64,000 nucleotides of DNA from Kordia algicida OT-1. Lineage in GTDB: Bacteria > Bacteroidota > Bacteroidia > Flavobacteriales > Flavobacteriaceae. Shown one piece after another: positions 45,481-54,166 of this stretch (positions within the stretch are counted from its first letter, which is position 1; each line of letters starts with the position of its first letter). The position numbers and the translations under genes are program-made. The notes below the pieces were generated by a model, which was not told the origin of the DNA, did no database searches, and saw only the letters and a program-made list of their open reading frames with translations. Location: positions 3,571,339 to 3,635,338 of the forward strand of contig NZ_DS544873.1 of the NCBI RefSeq assembly GCF_000154725.1, read 5' to 3'.

Positions 45481-46370
45481 TAGATTATGTTAGACAATAC
45501 TACCAAGATAAAAGTAAAATAGAGCCTTTTGTTACAGACAAAAATAATTTTGAAGAATTATTTACTGTAATGGAATATCATTCAGGAGAAATAAACTATC
45601 CATTTACTGCAAATATTGGTAGTATGGAAATTAGAATTAATGATAAATCAGTATTTGTAATGAACTCAATACACAAACTGTATAATGAATTAAAAGGCAA
45701 CAAAGGTCATAATCATAATGATTTTCAATATTCAGGTATTTGTCAAACAATAGATTATCTAGGTAGTAAATTGATAGACTTAAGAAAAACGAGGTTAACA
45801 CAGTTGGAATTTGGTTTAAATATCAAATTACCAATGCCTGCGGAATTTATTATTCGTGAAAACATCAGTTTACACAAGCTAGAAATTCATAATCACAATG
45901 AACAATTTAATGGTAGAGGTGAATACAAACAGTTTAACCATTACAACTATTATTTTAAAATTTATGATAAGGCAAAACAGTATAATTTAGGAGAACACAT
46001 TATTCGATTTGAGATTAAGTATATACGTAGTAAAGGTTTTAATCCTCTAGGTGTTTTTAACATTTACGATTTAAAAAACAAAGAAGTTTTAAGAGCTCTG
46101 TTTGACGATTTGTTAAAAAGGTTTGATGAACTAACAATTATAGACAACATACCTTCAAACTCTAAAATGTCTAATCGAGAAAAACAAAAATTGGAAAGCT
46201 ATTTAAGTTTTAATTTCTGGGACAAACTTTCTGTAAGAGAAAATAGAAACAAAAAAAGTGAAGAAGCTAAAAGGTTTCAAAAACTATTAATTAAACACGA
46301 CTTACTAAAAACCAAGACTTTTTTAAGAGCAAGTTTAATTGAAAAATTTGATGAATTACTAAATAATTAA
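45477..46370 (+). CDS. Possible replication initiator-like protein
   Basis: 297 residues. The middle reads LTQLEFGLNIKLP and, after about 65 residues, YYFKIYDKAKQYNLGEHIIRFEIKY. The pattern of a Tyr-Asp-Lys segment followed by an R-E-K strand resembles rolling-circle Rep/Phage_X-type initiators (IYDK...RIEIK). The classical HUH motif is not evident, so this is a tentative similarity. It overlaps the HTH_17 gene and is followed by a strong hairpin and the integrase gene. If it is a Rep, the element may replicate as a circle after excision. Confidence 0.4.
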   Translation: MIDYVRQYYQDKSKIEPFVTDKNNFEELFTVMEYHSGEINYPFTANIGSMEIRINDKSVFVMNSIHKLYNELKGNKGHNHNDFQYSGICQTIDYLGSKLIDLRKTRLTQLEFGLNIKLPMPAEFIIRENISLHKLEIHNHNEQFNGRGEYKQFNHYNYYFKIYDKAKQYNLGEHIIRFEIKYIRSKGFNPLGVFNIYDLKNKEVLRALFDDLLKRFDELTIIDNIPSNSKMSNREKQKLESYLSFNFWDKLSVRENRNKKSEEAKRFQKLLIKHDLLKTKTFLRASLIEKFDELLNN

Positions 46371-46378
46371 CAAAGTGG

Positions 46379-46419
46379 AATGACAAATTCCTTAGTTATT
46401 ATAACGGGAATTTGTCATT
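46379..46419 (+). terminator. Hairpin between the Rep-like gene and the integrase
   Basis: AATGACAAATTCC and GGAATTTGTCATT are perfect 13-base arms around a 15-base loop, followed by TATC. It may be a terminator of the upstream operon. It could also be a protein-binding site near the integrase, whose start is 20 bases further. Confidence 0.65.
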
Positions 46420-46438
46420 TATCAAAAACATAGAAAAC

Positions 46439-47671
46439 ATGGCAAGTATCAAAATATTATTAAGAAATAAGCCCAACAAAGAAGGACAGTACCCAGTTGT
46501 TTTAAAGGTTATAAAAGACCGAAAAATAAAGGTAATTACATTAGGAATAACATGTTTAGAGAAAGATTGGGATAAGGCAAATTCAAAATTTAAAAAGAGC
46601 CAACCAAATTACATGCAAAGAAATAGAGCGTTATTAAAAAAGAAAGAACAAGCTCTTAAAATAATAGATGATTTCTTCCTTGATGGTGTTGACTTCACAT
46701 TAGCTCAGTTTGAAGCAAAGTTTAGAGGGAAATCAAGCTCTAACATTACTGTTATAGAGTTTTGGAATGAAAGATTATCTGATTTAAATAAGGCAGGAAA
46801 AACAGGTACAGCTAGAATAGAAAAATACGTGAAGAATTCACTTTTTAAATATGCTAAAAATAAGTCACTGCATTTTAGGGATATTACGCCTGTTTTTCTA
46901 GAAAAGTTTGAAATACATTTAAGAAGCAATAACAATGATGATGGAAGTATTGGTGTAAGAATGAGGCATATAAAGGCAATGTTTAACAGCGCAATAAAAC
47001 AAGGAGTTGTAGATGAAAAATATTATCCATTTAAGGTTTATAAAACGGCTAAATTAAAAAGCAAGGGAATAAAAAGAGCATTATCAAGAAAAGAGATGAA
47101 GCTTATGGAATCAATAGATACCATTAAAAATCCAAATTTATTAGACGCTAAAAACTATATGGTATTCAGTTATTATTCTGGAGGTATGAATTTCATTGAT
47201 ATGATGAAGCTAAAATGGGAAAATATCCAAGAAGACAGAATTGTTTATACACGTTCTAAAACCAAAGGAAACTTTACAGTTAAAATGCTTGAGCCAGTAA
47301 AGAAAGTAGTAGAATATTATAAGGCACAAAACAGACCAACAGATTATGTGTTTCCAATACTTTTAAGCAATGACTTATCACCAATACAAATAGAATATCG
47401 TAAAAACAAAACACTAAGAGCTTTTAATAAAAAGCTCAAAGAAATAGCTTCAATTCAAGGTGTAAAGAAGAATGTTACCTCATATGTAATCAGACATAGT
47501 TTTGCTACTAATCTAAAATATGCGGGAATTTCATCGGATTTAATTTCCCAGACTATGGGGCATCATGATGTAAGTGTAACCAATGCTTACTTAAAAGAGT
47601 TTGAGAATGATGCAATAGATAATGCGATGAATAAATTGCTTGAAGAACCAAGGTTAAGGTATGCTTCTTAA
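46439..47671 (+). CDS. Tyrosine recombinase/integrase
   Basis: 410 residues from the ATG at 46439. The N-terminal arm-binding domain (MASIKILLRNKPNKEGQYPV) and SAM-like core-binding domain (about 100-200) are typical of Bacteroidota integrases. The catalytic domain has RSKTKGNF with the Lys, YVIRHSFATNL with the second Arg, GHHDVSVTNAYL with the His and the nucleophile Tyr. At the place of the first catalytic Arg, usually RGMNF in these proteins, it reads GGMNF (YYSGGMNFIDM). Either another Arg replaces it or the subfamily differs. It would catalyse insertion at the adjacent tRNA. Confidence 0.9.
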   Translation: MASIKILLRNKPNKEGQYPVVLKVIKDRKIKVITLGITCLEKDWDKANSKFKKSQPNYMQRNRALLKKKEQALKIIDDFFLDGVDFTLAQFEAKFRGKSSSNITVIEFWNERLSDLNKAGKTGTARIEKYVKNSLFKYAKNKSLHFRDITPVFLEKFEIHLRSNNNDDGSIGVRMRHIKAMFNSAIKQGVVDEKYYPFKVYKTAKLKSKGIKRALSRKEMKLMESIDTIKNPNLLDAKNYMVFSYYSGGMNFIDMMKLKWENIQEDRIVYTRSKTKGNFTVKMLEPVKKVVEYYKAQNRPTDYVFPILLSNDLSPIQIEYRKNKTLRAFNKKLKEIASIQGVKKNVTSYVIRHSFATNLKYAGISSDLISQTMGHHDVSVTNAYLKEFENDAIDNAMNKLLEEPRLRYAS

Positions 47672-47678
47672 TCAGTTT

Positions 47679-47708
47679 AAAAGACTCTCATTATTTGAGG
47701 GTCTTTTT
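47679..47708 (+). terminator. Terminator after the integrase gene
   Basis: AAAAGACTCTCA and TTGAGGGTCTTTT pair with one G-T, around a short loop, then T-rich sequence. Confidence 0.75.
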
Positions 47709-47781
47709 CATTATACACTGAATCTATTCAGATTCATCTTAAAAAATTCAATTAAATATTAACCTTCAAAATCATAAGATT

Positions 47782-48645
47782 ATGCAATTAAGAAAATCAG
47801 AAAGAAAACAAGCTAAAATTAAAATGGCTCTACAAGGCTCATCAGGTTCAGGGAAGAGTTTAAGCTCTCTTTTATTGGCTAAAGGGCTAACTAATGACAA
47901 TCTAACTAAAGTGGCTGTAATAGACACAGAAAATGGCTCAGCAGACCTTTATGCTCACTTGGGAAACTATAATGTGTTACCATTACAACCACCTTACACA
48001 CCAGAGAAATTCATCCAAGCTATTTCTGTTTGTGAAGAAGCAGGAATGGAAGTGATAATTTTAGATTCAATCTCTCAAGTATGGGATGAACTTATAGATT
48101 ATCATTCTAAATTGCCAGGTAATTCATTCACTAATTGGAATAAGGTAACTCCAAGACAAAAAGCATTTATTGATAAAATACTTCAATGTAATGCTCATGT
48201 TATAGCAACAATGAGAACTAAACAAGATTACGTATTACAACAAAAAGATGGAAAATATGTACCTGAAAAAGTAGGGCTAAAAGCTGTACAACGTGATGAT
48301 GTGTCTTATGAGTTTACCATAGTCTTTGACATAGATATTAAGCATTTTGCCATAGCGAGTAAAGACAGAACTAACTTGTTTTCTGGTAAGCCAGAATTTA
48401 TGATAAATACTTCTACAGGAAAACGCATCTTAGAATGGTGTACATCCCCTACAAAAGAGGAAGATGTAAAACAGAGAATAGAAGAATGTTTGTCTGTAAG
48501 TCAGTTAATGGAACTGTACAAAGAATATCCTAGTTTTCAGTTACCATTAAAAGCTTTGTATCAAGCTAAAAAAGAACAATTAGAGCAATTAGTTAAACCA
48601 GAAAATTTCAGCCAAAATGGAAATAGTATCAGTAGCAGAACTTAA
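47782..48645 (+). CDS. RecA-like ATPase (AAA_24/Sak4-like)
   Basis: 287 residues. Walker A GSSGSGKS (19-26), VIDTENGSADLYA, Walker B VIILDSIS (about 94-101) and a sensor-like VIATMRTKQDY make it a RecA-fold ATPase of the AAA_24/Sak4 type. Such proteins are single-strand annealing recombinases or their partners in phages and mobile elements. The last 60 residues are helical. It overlaps the DUF3871 gene by 29 bases, so the pair is coupled. Confidence 0.75.
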   Translation: MQLRKSERKQAKIKMALQGSSGSGKSLSSLLLAKGLTNDNLTKVAVIDTENGSADLYAHLGNYNVLPLQPPYTPEKFIQAISVCEEAGMEVIILDSISQVWDELIDYHSKLPGNSFTNWNKVTPRQKAFIDKILQCNAHVIATMRTKQDYVLQQKDGKYVPEKVGLKAVQRDDVSYEFTIVFDIDIKHFAIASKDRTNLFSGKPEFMINTSTGKRILEWCTSPTKEEDVKQRIEECLSVSQLMELYKEYPSFQLPLKALYQAKKEQLEQLVKPENFSQNGNSISSRT

Positions 48646-49651
48646 TAAACAACGTAATGGAACACTTAATACTTCTGAAGGTATTCCTGAAATAGTACAT
48701 GATTTACAAATACCTTCAGAAAATAAAGTATATCAACAAAATCCATTTATAGAGGCTAACACTAAAGAGGTTAGCCTTTCTAGTTTAAAAAATGATTGTA
48801 TTATTCCTGTATTTAGTAAGGATAATGAAAAGACTTTAGCGCATCAAGAGTTTATAGAGATAGCTCAAAATTGTGTTGGCAAGGTGTTTTCTCATCATAC
48901 CATAGAAACTCCTGAAATTAGAGTCTCACACCAAATTAAAGGTAGAGTGCCTTCAGCTATTCATAAATCGGCAAAAGATTTATTAGACCATGAAAGAACA
49001 CAGTATTTTGAAAGAATGGCATTTATTATTAGAATACCTTCAATTACAGAAACTATAAATGGTAATGAAGTAGCTTTAACTGTAGGTGGTGTGAGAGCCT
49101 ATAATCAAGAAAATCTATACAATAGAAAGACTTATGAGAAATTTAAGTTTTTTGTAGGTTTTCAAAATATGGTGTGTTGTAATTTGTGTATTTCTACAGA
49201 TGGCTATCAAGAGGAAATGCGTGTTGGAAATTATTCTGAATTGCAGAGTAAAATTCTAGAGTTGATTCAGAATTACAACCCTGAAAACCATTTACAGGAA
49301 ATGAGGCAATTATCAGAGCAAAACTTAACTGAACATCAATTTGCTCAACTTATTGGTAGAGCAAGATTGTACCACTATTTACCAAAACAGGAAAAATCTA
49401 TAATTCCAGAATTATTACTTAATGATGGACAAATTTCTACAGTTGCTAAAGACTATTATTTAGATGATAGCTTTTGTAGAAATGATGATGGAAACATTAA
49501 CCTTTGGAATGTTTATAATCTCTTTACAGGAGCTAATAAGAGCTCTTATATTGACTCTTTTCTATCAAGAAATGTAAATGCATTTGAATTTACTAATGGA
49601 CTTAAAAATACCCTGAATGGTGATTCTAACTATTCTTGGTTTTTGAGTTGA
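48617..49651 (+). CDS. DUF3871 family protein
   Basis: 344 residues. The DUF3871 core is clear: RVPSAIHKSAKDLLDHERTQ, ERMAFIIRIPSI, LTVGGVRAYNQENLYNRKT, FKFFVGFQNMVCCNLCIST and the late FTGANKSSYIDSFLSRN. Family members occur on Bacteroidota plasmids and conjugative or integrative elements, and resemble the DUF932 group. The function is unproven. Its coupling to a Sak4-like ATPase suggests DNA metabolism. A bidirectional terminator follows. Confidence 0.85.
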   Translation: MEIVSVAELNKQRNGTLNTSEGIPEIVHDLQIPSENKVYQQNPFIEANTKEVSLSSLKNDCIIPVFSKDNEKTLAHQEFIEIAQNCVGKVFSHHTIETPEIRVSHQIKGRVPSAIHKSAKDLLDHERTQYFERMAFIIRIPSITETINGNEVALTVGGVRAYNQENLYNRKTYEKFKFFVGFQNMVCCNLCISTDGYQEEMRVGNYSELQSKILELIQNYNPENHLQEMRQLSEQNLTEHQFAQLIGRARLYHYLPKQEKSIIPELLLNDGQISTVAKDYYLDDSFCRNDDGNINLWNVYNLFTGANKSSYIDSFLSRNVNAFEFTNGLKNTLNGDSNYSWFLS

Positions 49652-49654
49652 TGA

Positions 49655-49696
49655 CAGCCCTGCTTTAAATTTTTAAGGCAGGGTTATATTTTTTCT
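49655..49696. terminator. Bidirectional terminator between DUF3871 and the defence operon
   Basis: AGCCCTGC(T)TTAAA and TTTAAGGCAGGGTT pair around a short A/T loop, with T-rich sequence on the + side (ATATTTTTTC). It separates two converging transcripts. Confidence 0.85.
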
Positions 49697-49705
49697 TTAC
49701 CAAAT

Positions 49706-50152
49706 TTATTTTGAAGTTTTAAACTCTTGCCATTTCCCATTTTCAAATACTTCAATTTTTATCCATCTATCATTTTTTATAGGGGTTAAGCTGCCAAACC
49801 ACTCATTTGGATTAGCTTTCTTTTGTTTTCCAGTAAATTCAAAAGCTCTAGCTGCTTTTAAATCCATATTGGCTTTATGCTTTAGTTTTGCCCATGTCAT
49901 TAATCCAGTACTTTTAACTTCAATTCTTGCACAACCCAAGTTTTCTGCTTGTTCTTCAAATGTTAGTTGTCTTGGTTTGCCAAAAATTGTAGAAACCATT
50001 TTAGTTGCGGTATTTTCCCAATTAGGATTAGTAGATACCCATGCTACAGGTTTTTCTTTTTTATTAAAAACACTTTGAGTGGCTAATTTAATTTCTTTAC
50101 TTTCTATAATTTCTTTAAGTCTTATAGTTGGGGTATAATGATAAAACTTCAT
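49706..50152 (-). CDS. Unknown small protein with an ART-like N-terminus
   Basis: 148 residues, no signal or membrane helix. The first part, FYHYTPTIRLKEIIESKEIKL, has the H-Y-T and L-x-x-I-x-x-x-x-I spacing seen at the start of DarT/KptA-type ADP-ribosyltransferases. AWVSTNPNW then follows, similar to their substrate-binding strand. LGCARIEV, MTWAKLKHKANMD and a Trp-rich end complete it. There is no clear catalytic Glu motif, so the assignment is a guess from pattern alone. It is the last gene of the minus-strand defence operon, 17 bases after mcrC, which makes a defence effector or accessory role possible. Confidence 0.55.
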   Translation of the reverse strand: MKFYHYTPTIRLKEIIESKEIKLATQSVFNKKEKPVAWVSTNPNWENTATKMVSTIFGKPRQLTFEEQAENLGCARIEVKSTGLMTWAKLKHKANMDLKAARAFEFTGKQKKANPNEWFGSLTPIKNDRWIKIEVFENGKWQEFKTSK

Positions 50153-50169
50153 TTGAATTTAATATATTT

Positions 50170-51594
50170 TTAATTAAACTTAAGGTTGATTATTTTCTCT
50201 ATTCTCACCAAAAACTCATTTTCTTTTTGAATTATTTCAGACATATCCATTTCTTTATTTACATAAATTCCATCTACTATAAACCTCGTTTCTATGTTTT
50301 GATTATCAAATAAATTTTCGGAATAAGTTGTGTTAATGTTAATTTCATTAGAAAGAGGATAAAGTAAGCCTCCTGCAATAACATCAGGTTGATAATAATG
50401 GATATAAGAGTGAATTTGATAAAAATCACTTCTATCTAAATCTGAATAACTACTTTGGGTTTTATGAAGTCTCATTTTTTTAAACTTAGCATCGAAAACT
50501 ATTAACTGATTAGTTAGCTTATGTTTCATGACTAAATCTGGAAACATTTTGCGCTTATAAAACATTTTCTGATACACATTTAGTTCCTCTTGACCAGTAA
50601 CATACCAGTCTGTAAAATAACGACTTAAAAGCTTTTCTAAATACACTTCAAAAAGTTGAGAAACATCAAATAAATAACCATTAGTTGTAAGCTGGTTATC
50701 TGTATTAGAAACTAATAAGTTTTGTTCTCTTAATATTATTTCAGCATACCCGATAGTTTTTTTAAAAGCAGAAAACATAGGGTTTTGTAAAACAAAATGA
50801 TTCTTTGCTTTTTCAATTACTGAGTTTTGAGGGAATACACCAGAATAGTTCAGTTTTAGAAGCTGATATACACCTAATATTTTTTTATGTATTTCTTTAC
50901 CAAATCTTTTTTCTAAGGCTTTACAAGCCAAGTAAAGCACATCAATAATTTCTTGAACATAAATCTGTTCTCTAAATGTAGAAGTTAAATTTCCTGTAAA
51001 AGGTATCTCTCTTTTTAAATAAGCATTGATGTCAATTTTTCCACGAACTTTATTACTCCTTTCTGTTATTGATTGGTAGTTTTTAGGCAACCCTAGTACT
51101 GTTGCTTTTTCTAAAGATTGTATAAATAGAAAAGCAATAATGTTTTGAAACTCATTAGTTTCTTCTGTTTTATCAGCTTTAGTAGATTGATTGTCAACAT
51201 AAATATCATTGACAAAATTTAGCATACGTTTTAAAAAAGTATCACCATAGGGAGTTACAATATTAAACTGAACATCTTTATGGTAAATTGTACCAGCAAA
51301 TAAACCAGTTTGAACAATATATTCTTTTTCTTCAGTATTACTCTCTTTTGCATACAGCTTTAATATGAGTTGCTCCTCATCCTCTAGCTTATTGCGTTGC
51401 TCTTTAAAACCAAAAATTTTTATTTGCTCAAGACTTTCTTTTTTAGTGGTAAAATGATAGGTTGAAGAAAAAAGTTGTTCAGTAATGTGTCTAGATTCTT
51501 TTTTATTTTTTGCACCAAAATTATTCTTTAATTGATTTTCAACTAAAGGACTTTCTTCATAAAAATTATGATTTGTTGGTACACTTATTTTCAT
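50170..51594 (-). CDS. mcrC: McrC-like restriction nuclease subunit
   Basis: 474 residues. The C-terminal part has a PD-(D/E)xK-type nuclease site: MFPDLVMKHK then LIVFDAKFKKM with Asp and Lys spaced as in McrC. The N-terminal 300 residues form the helical/beta region that binds the McrB ring (KIDINAYLKREIPF, VQEIIDVLYLACKAL). McrBC cuts DNA carrying modified cytosine between distant recognition sites. It starts 3 bases after the mcrB stop. Confidence 0.9.
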   Translation of the reverse strand: MKISVPTNHNFYEESPLVENQLKNNFGAKNKKESRHITEQLFSSTYHFTTKKESLEQIKIFGFKEQRNKLEDEEQLILKLYAKESNTEEKEYIVQTGLFAGTIYHKDVQFNIVTPYGDTFLKRMLNFVNDIYVDNQSTKADKTEETNEFQNIIAFLFIQSLEKATVLGLPKNYQSITERSNKVRGKIDINAYLKREIPFTGNLTSTFREQIYVQEIIDVLYLACKALEKRFGKEIHKKILGVYQLLKLNYSGVFPQNSVIEKAKNHFVLQNPMFSAFKKTIGYAEIILREQNLLVSNTDNQLTTNGYLFDVSQLFEVYLEKLLSRYFTDWYVTGQEELNVYQKMFYKRKMFPDLVMKHKLTNQLIVFDAKFKKMRLHKTQSSYSDLDRSDFYQIHSYIHYYQPDVIAGGLLYPLSNEININTTYSENLFDNQNIETRFIVDGIYVNKEMDMSEIIQKENEFLVRIEKIINLKFN

Positions 51595-51597
51595 CTA

Positions 51598-53655
51598 CTA
51601 TTTGCTAATAGGGTTTACGAAAACAGATAAAGCTTCTTCTAACTTATTATCTAATTGACTTTCTGCAAACATAGACCTCAAATATTCTTTTAGGGTAGGT
51701 CTTAAATGTAAATTGAATAACACATTTAAGTTCTTATATGAAATCGTTCTGCTATTAGCTATTCCAGAAATTTTCATAAAAAAAGAATGCCCAAATTCAT
51801 AGGATTTCCCCATACCTAGTTCTTCACTTATAAAGTCATTTAGGTTTTTACAAGACTTTGAATATTTTTCAATATTATGAAAATCATCACCATTTCTAAA
51901 TTTTACTTCATTCTCAATTACCTCATAATCGCAATCTTTTCTTATCCATTTAAAACGTCTTCTAAGTGCTAAATCAAAAGCATCAATACTTTTATCTACG
52001 TCATTCATCATACCTATAAAGAATACATTTTTAGGTACCCCGAAATAAGCATTTCCATCAACTAAATGATATGCTAAACCTTTATTTTCCTCACTCTCCT
52101 TTATCATATCTTCTATTAAAGAAGAATATTGAGTTTTTATTAGGTTATCATCACTTATCCCATCATGTCTGTAATCTTTTTCAATGCATAAAAGTGTTTC
52201 ACCAAATACAGAAGATAGGTTTGCTCTATTGATTTCATCTACCACAAAATAGTAGTCTTTGTTGGGATTTTCTTTTGCTCTTTTACAGAAACGTTTAAAA
52301 ATACCATCAACTAATTCAAATTTGATGTTTCCATTTTCTGTTACACCTTTAGGTTTAATACCTTCAATAAAATCTTCATAAGTAAAAGATGGGTGAAACT
52401 GTACAAATTCATACCTGCTTCTATCTCCTTGGCATAAAAAATCTAAACTATTTTTAACCGCATATGTTTTTCCTGTTCCAGGAGGTCCATATAAAATTAC
52501 ATTTGGTGTATTTACATCAGCAATACCCTGCGTGTTACCATATTTCCAAATAAATCTTGATAGTAAAATATTGTCAACAGGTGTGTTTTCAATATCTAAA
52601 ATATGATTTAAAGCTTTTCTAATTTCATAATTTTTACCCAAATTAGTAGAAGTTTCAGAGTCTAATAATTCATTATGAAGTGCATCTATTACAGGGTCTG
52701 AATAAATATAGATGAAATCATATAGATTATCCAGAACAGCTAGTTTTCTTAAAATTTGTTTTGCTTTATAATTACTATTTTCAAGTGTATTAACTTTAAC
52801 AATAACATCTTTAGATTCTACTATTGATCTAATTAAATCTTTTATGTTATTAAGGTAAAAGTCATTGGCAATTTCCTTAGAAGCCTCTAGGTTGTCGTTG
52901 CCAATTGCATAAGTGTTATTTTCATTGAGTTTAACACCAAAATTATTTGCAGTACCAGGCTTTGAAGAACCAAAAATATGTCTTGTAGTACGCTCTAAAA
53001 AATTACACAAATAGCCTCCTGGAAGTGTTGCATCTGGATTATTTATTCTGTTAGTATAATCTTCTAGCTCTAAAGTGTTAGATTCAATTTTATCACGGTA
53101 CAATTCCCATTCATCTAGCAATTTCTTAACTTCTAGTTTTATATAATTTTTATCAGCATCAGAAACTTCACTTTTATAATTATTCCAAAGTACTTTAATC
53201 TCTTCTTGTCTAGTTTCAGAAACTTTGATATTTTCCATAATATTTGTTTTTACAATAGTGCTATACCAATTGAGAATGAAGTTGTATGTTTTAGTTTTTG
53301 TATTTGTTAATGGAGAAAAAGTATTTGAAAAACCTATTTTATTTTCACCAATTGCGTGATAAGGAAAGCTATTAGAGTCTTTAAAGTAGCTCAAAACCTT
53401 AACTTTGTAATCTACTCCAAATGAAGTTCCTTTAATTTCTCTATTGTCGGTAATCTTATAAAGTATCTCAACTAAAGCTTCAGCAGCATTACCCTTATGC
53501 ACTAAAATAATATCACCTTTTTCTAATTCATTGAATGTGTCTCCAGAATATTCAAGATTAGATGTGATTCTATTGTCAGCTAATACTTCATCAACTCTAT
53601 TGATATTTCTGGTGTCATCCTTTATTTGTAGTTTAAAAAATCGTGCTCTATTCAT
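51598..53655 (-). CDS. mcrB: McrB-like AAA+ restriction motor
   Basis: 685 residues. Walker A YGPPGTGKTYAVKNSL (about 396), Walker B FVVDEINRANLSSVFGE (about 475) and GMMNDVDKSIDAFDLALRRRF (about 555-575) form the McrB AAA+ core. The NxxD in MNDVDKS matches the McrB signature linked to GTP use. The first 100 residues (GDIILVHKGNAAEALVEI) look like a PUA/EVE-type barrel, which in other McrB proteins reads modified bases; residues 150-350 are unassigned. It is the translocating motor for McrC. It lies 18 bases after an unknown gene. Confidence 0.92.
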   Translation of the reverse strand: MNRARFFKLQIKDDTRNINRVDEVLADNRITSNLEYSGDTFNELEKGDIILVHKGNAAEALVEILYKITDNREIKGTSFGVDYKVKVLSYFKDSNSFPYHAIGENKIGFSNTFSPLTNTKTKTYNFILNWYSTIVKTNIMENIKVSETRQEEIKVLWNNYKSEVSDADKNYIKLEVKKLLDEWELYRDKIESNTLELEDYTNRINNPDATLPGGYLCNFLERTTRHIFGSSKPGTANNFGVKLNENNTYAIGNDNLEASKEIANDFYLNNIKDLIRSIVESKDVIVKVNTLENSNYKAKQILRKLAVLDNLYDFIYIYSDPVIDALHNELLDSETSTNLGKNYEIRKALNHILDIENTPVDNILLSRFIWKYGNTQGIADVNTPNVILYGPPGTGKTYAVKNSLDFLCQGDRSRYEFVQFHPSFTYEDFIEGIKPKGVTENGNIKFELVDGIFKRFCKRAKENPNKDYYFVVDEINRANLSSVFGETLLCIEKDYRHDGISDDNLIKTQYSSLIEDMIKESEENKGLAYHLVDGNAYFGVPKNVFFIGMMNDVDKSIDAFDLALRRRFKWIRKDCDYEVIENEVKFRNGDDFHNIEKYSKSCKNLNDFISEELGMGKSYEFGHSFFMKISGIANSRTISYKNLNVLFNLHLRPTLKEYLRSMFAESQLDNKLEEALSVFVNPISK

Positions 53656-53673
53656 TGTTTTTTCAAATATTGT

Positions 53674-54156
53674 TTAATCTACATATAACCTTTGAGCTTG
53701 TAATAGTAAATTGTATTCCTTTAACAAATCTAAACTGTAATGTTCTTCACTATTTGGGTTAACAATAGAACTTAAATAAGCTTTGTAGATTGAATTGAAA
53801 TCAGATTTTATAAATGGGTACCCCAATAATAAATCTTTAATAAATTCATCGTTGTTTTTAGCAAAAACCAAAGTCAAATAACTAACAATTTCATTTTTGA
53901 ACTTTGAGCAAAATTCATCATTATTCAAAAAGTACTTTTGATACCTTTTGGCGTTTATGTAGTCATCATTCCAAACATATATACTTGCAAAAATATGACT
54001 GATAGCAACTTTTGATTCAGCTTGAATTTCAGGATTTTGCAAGATGTCAGCAATAGCATTAGTTATTAATAAAGCATGTTCCTTTTTTTCACCATTTACA
54101 AGCATTGTGTAAATTAACTCAATAGGGTCTTCTTGTTCAAATTCTTCTTCTACCAT
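53674..54156 (-). CDS. Unknown helical protein between hsdR and mcrB
   Basis: About 160 residues if it begins at ATG 54156, 10 bases after the hsdR stop. Longer in-frame starts at 54189 or 54213 would overlap hsdR. The sequence is mostly helical with helix-turn-helix-like pairs (LLITNAIADIL, VAISHIFASIYVWND, IVSYLTLVFAKNND), perhaps TPR-like. No catalytic motif. No homology is recognised. It is squeezed between hsdR and mcrB on the same transcript, so it may bridge the two restriction systems or act as an accessory of one. Confidence 0.7.
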   Translation of the reverse strand: MVEEEFEQEDPIELIYTMLVNGEKKEHALLITNAIADILQNPEIQAESKVAISHIFASIYVWNDDYINAKRYQKYFLNNDEFCSKFKNEIVSYLTLVFAKNNDEFIKDLLLGYPFIKSDFNSIYKAYLSSIVNPNSEEHYSLDLLKEYNLLLQAQRLYVD

Positions 54157-54166
54157 AAACCTTATT

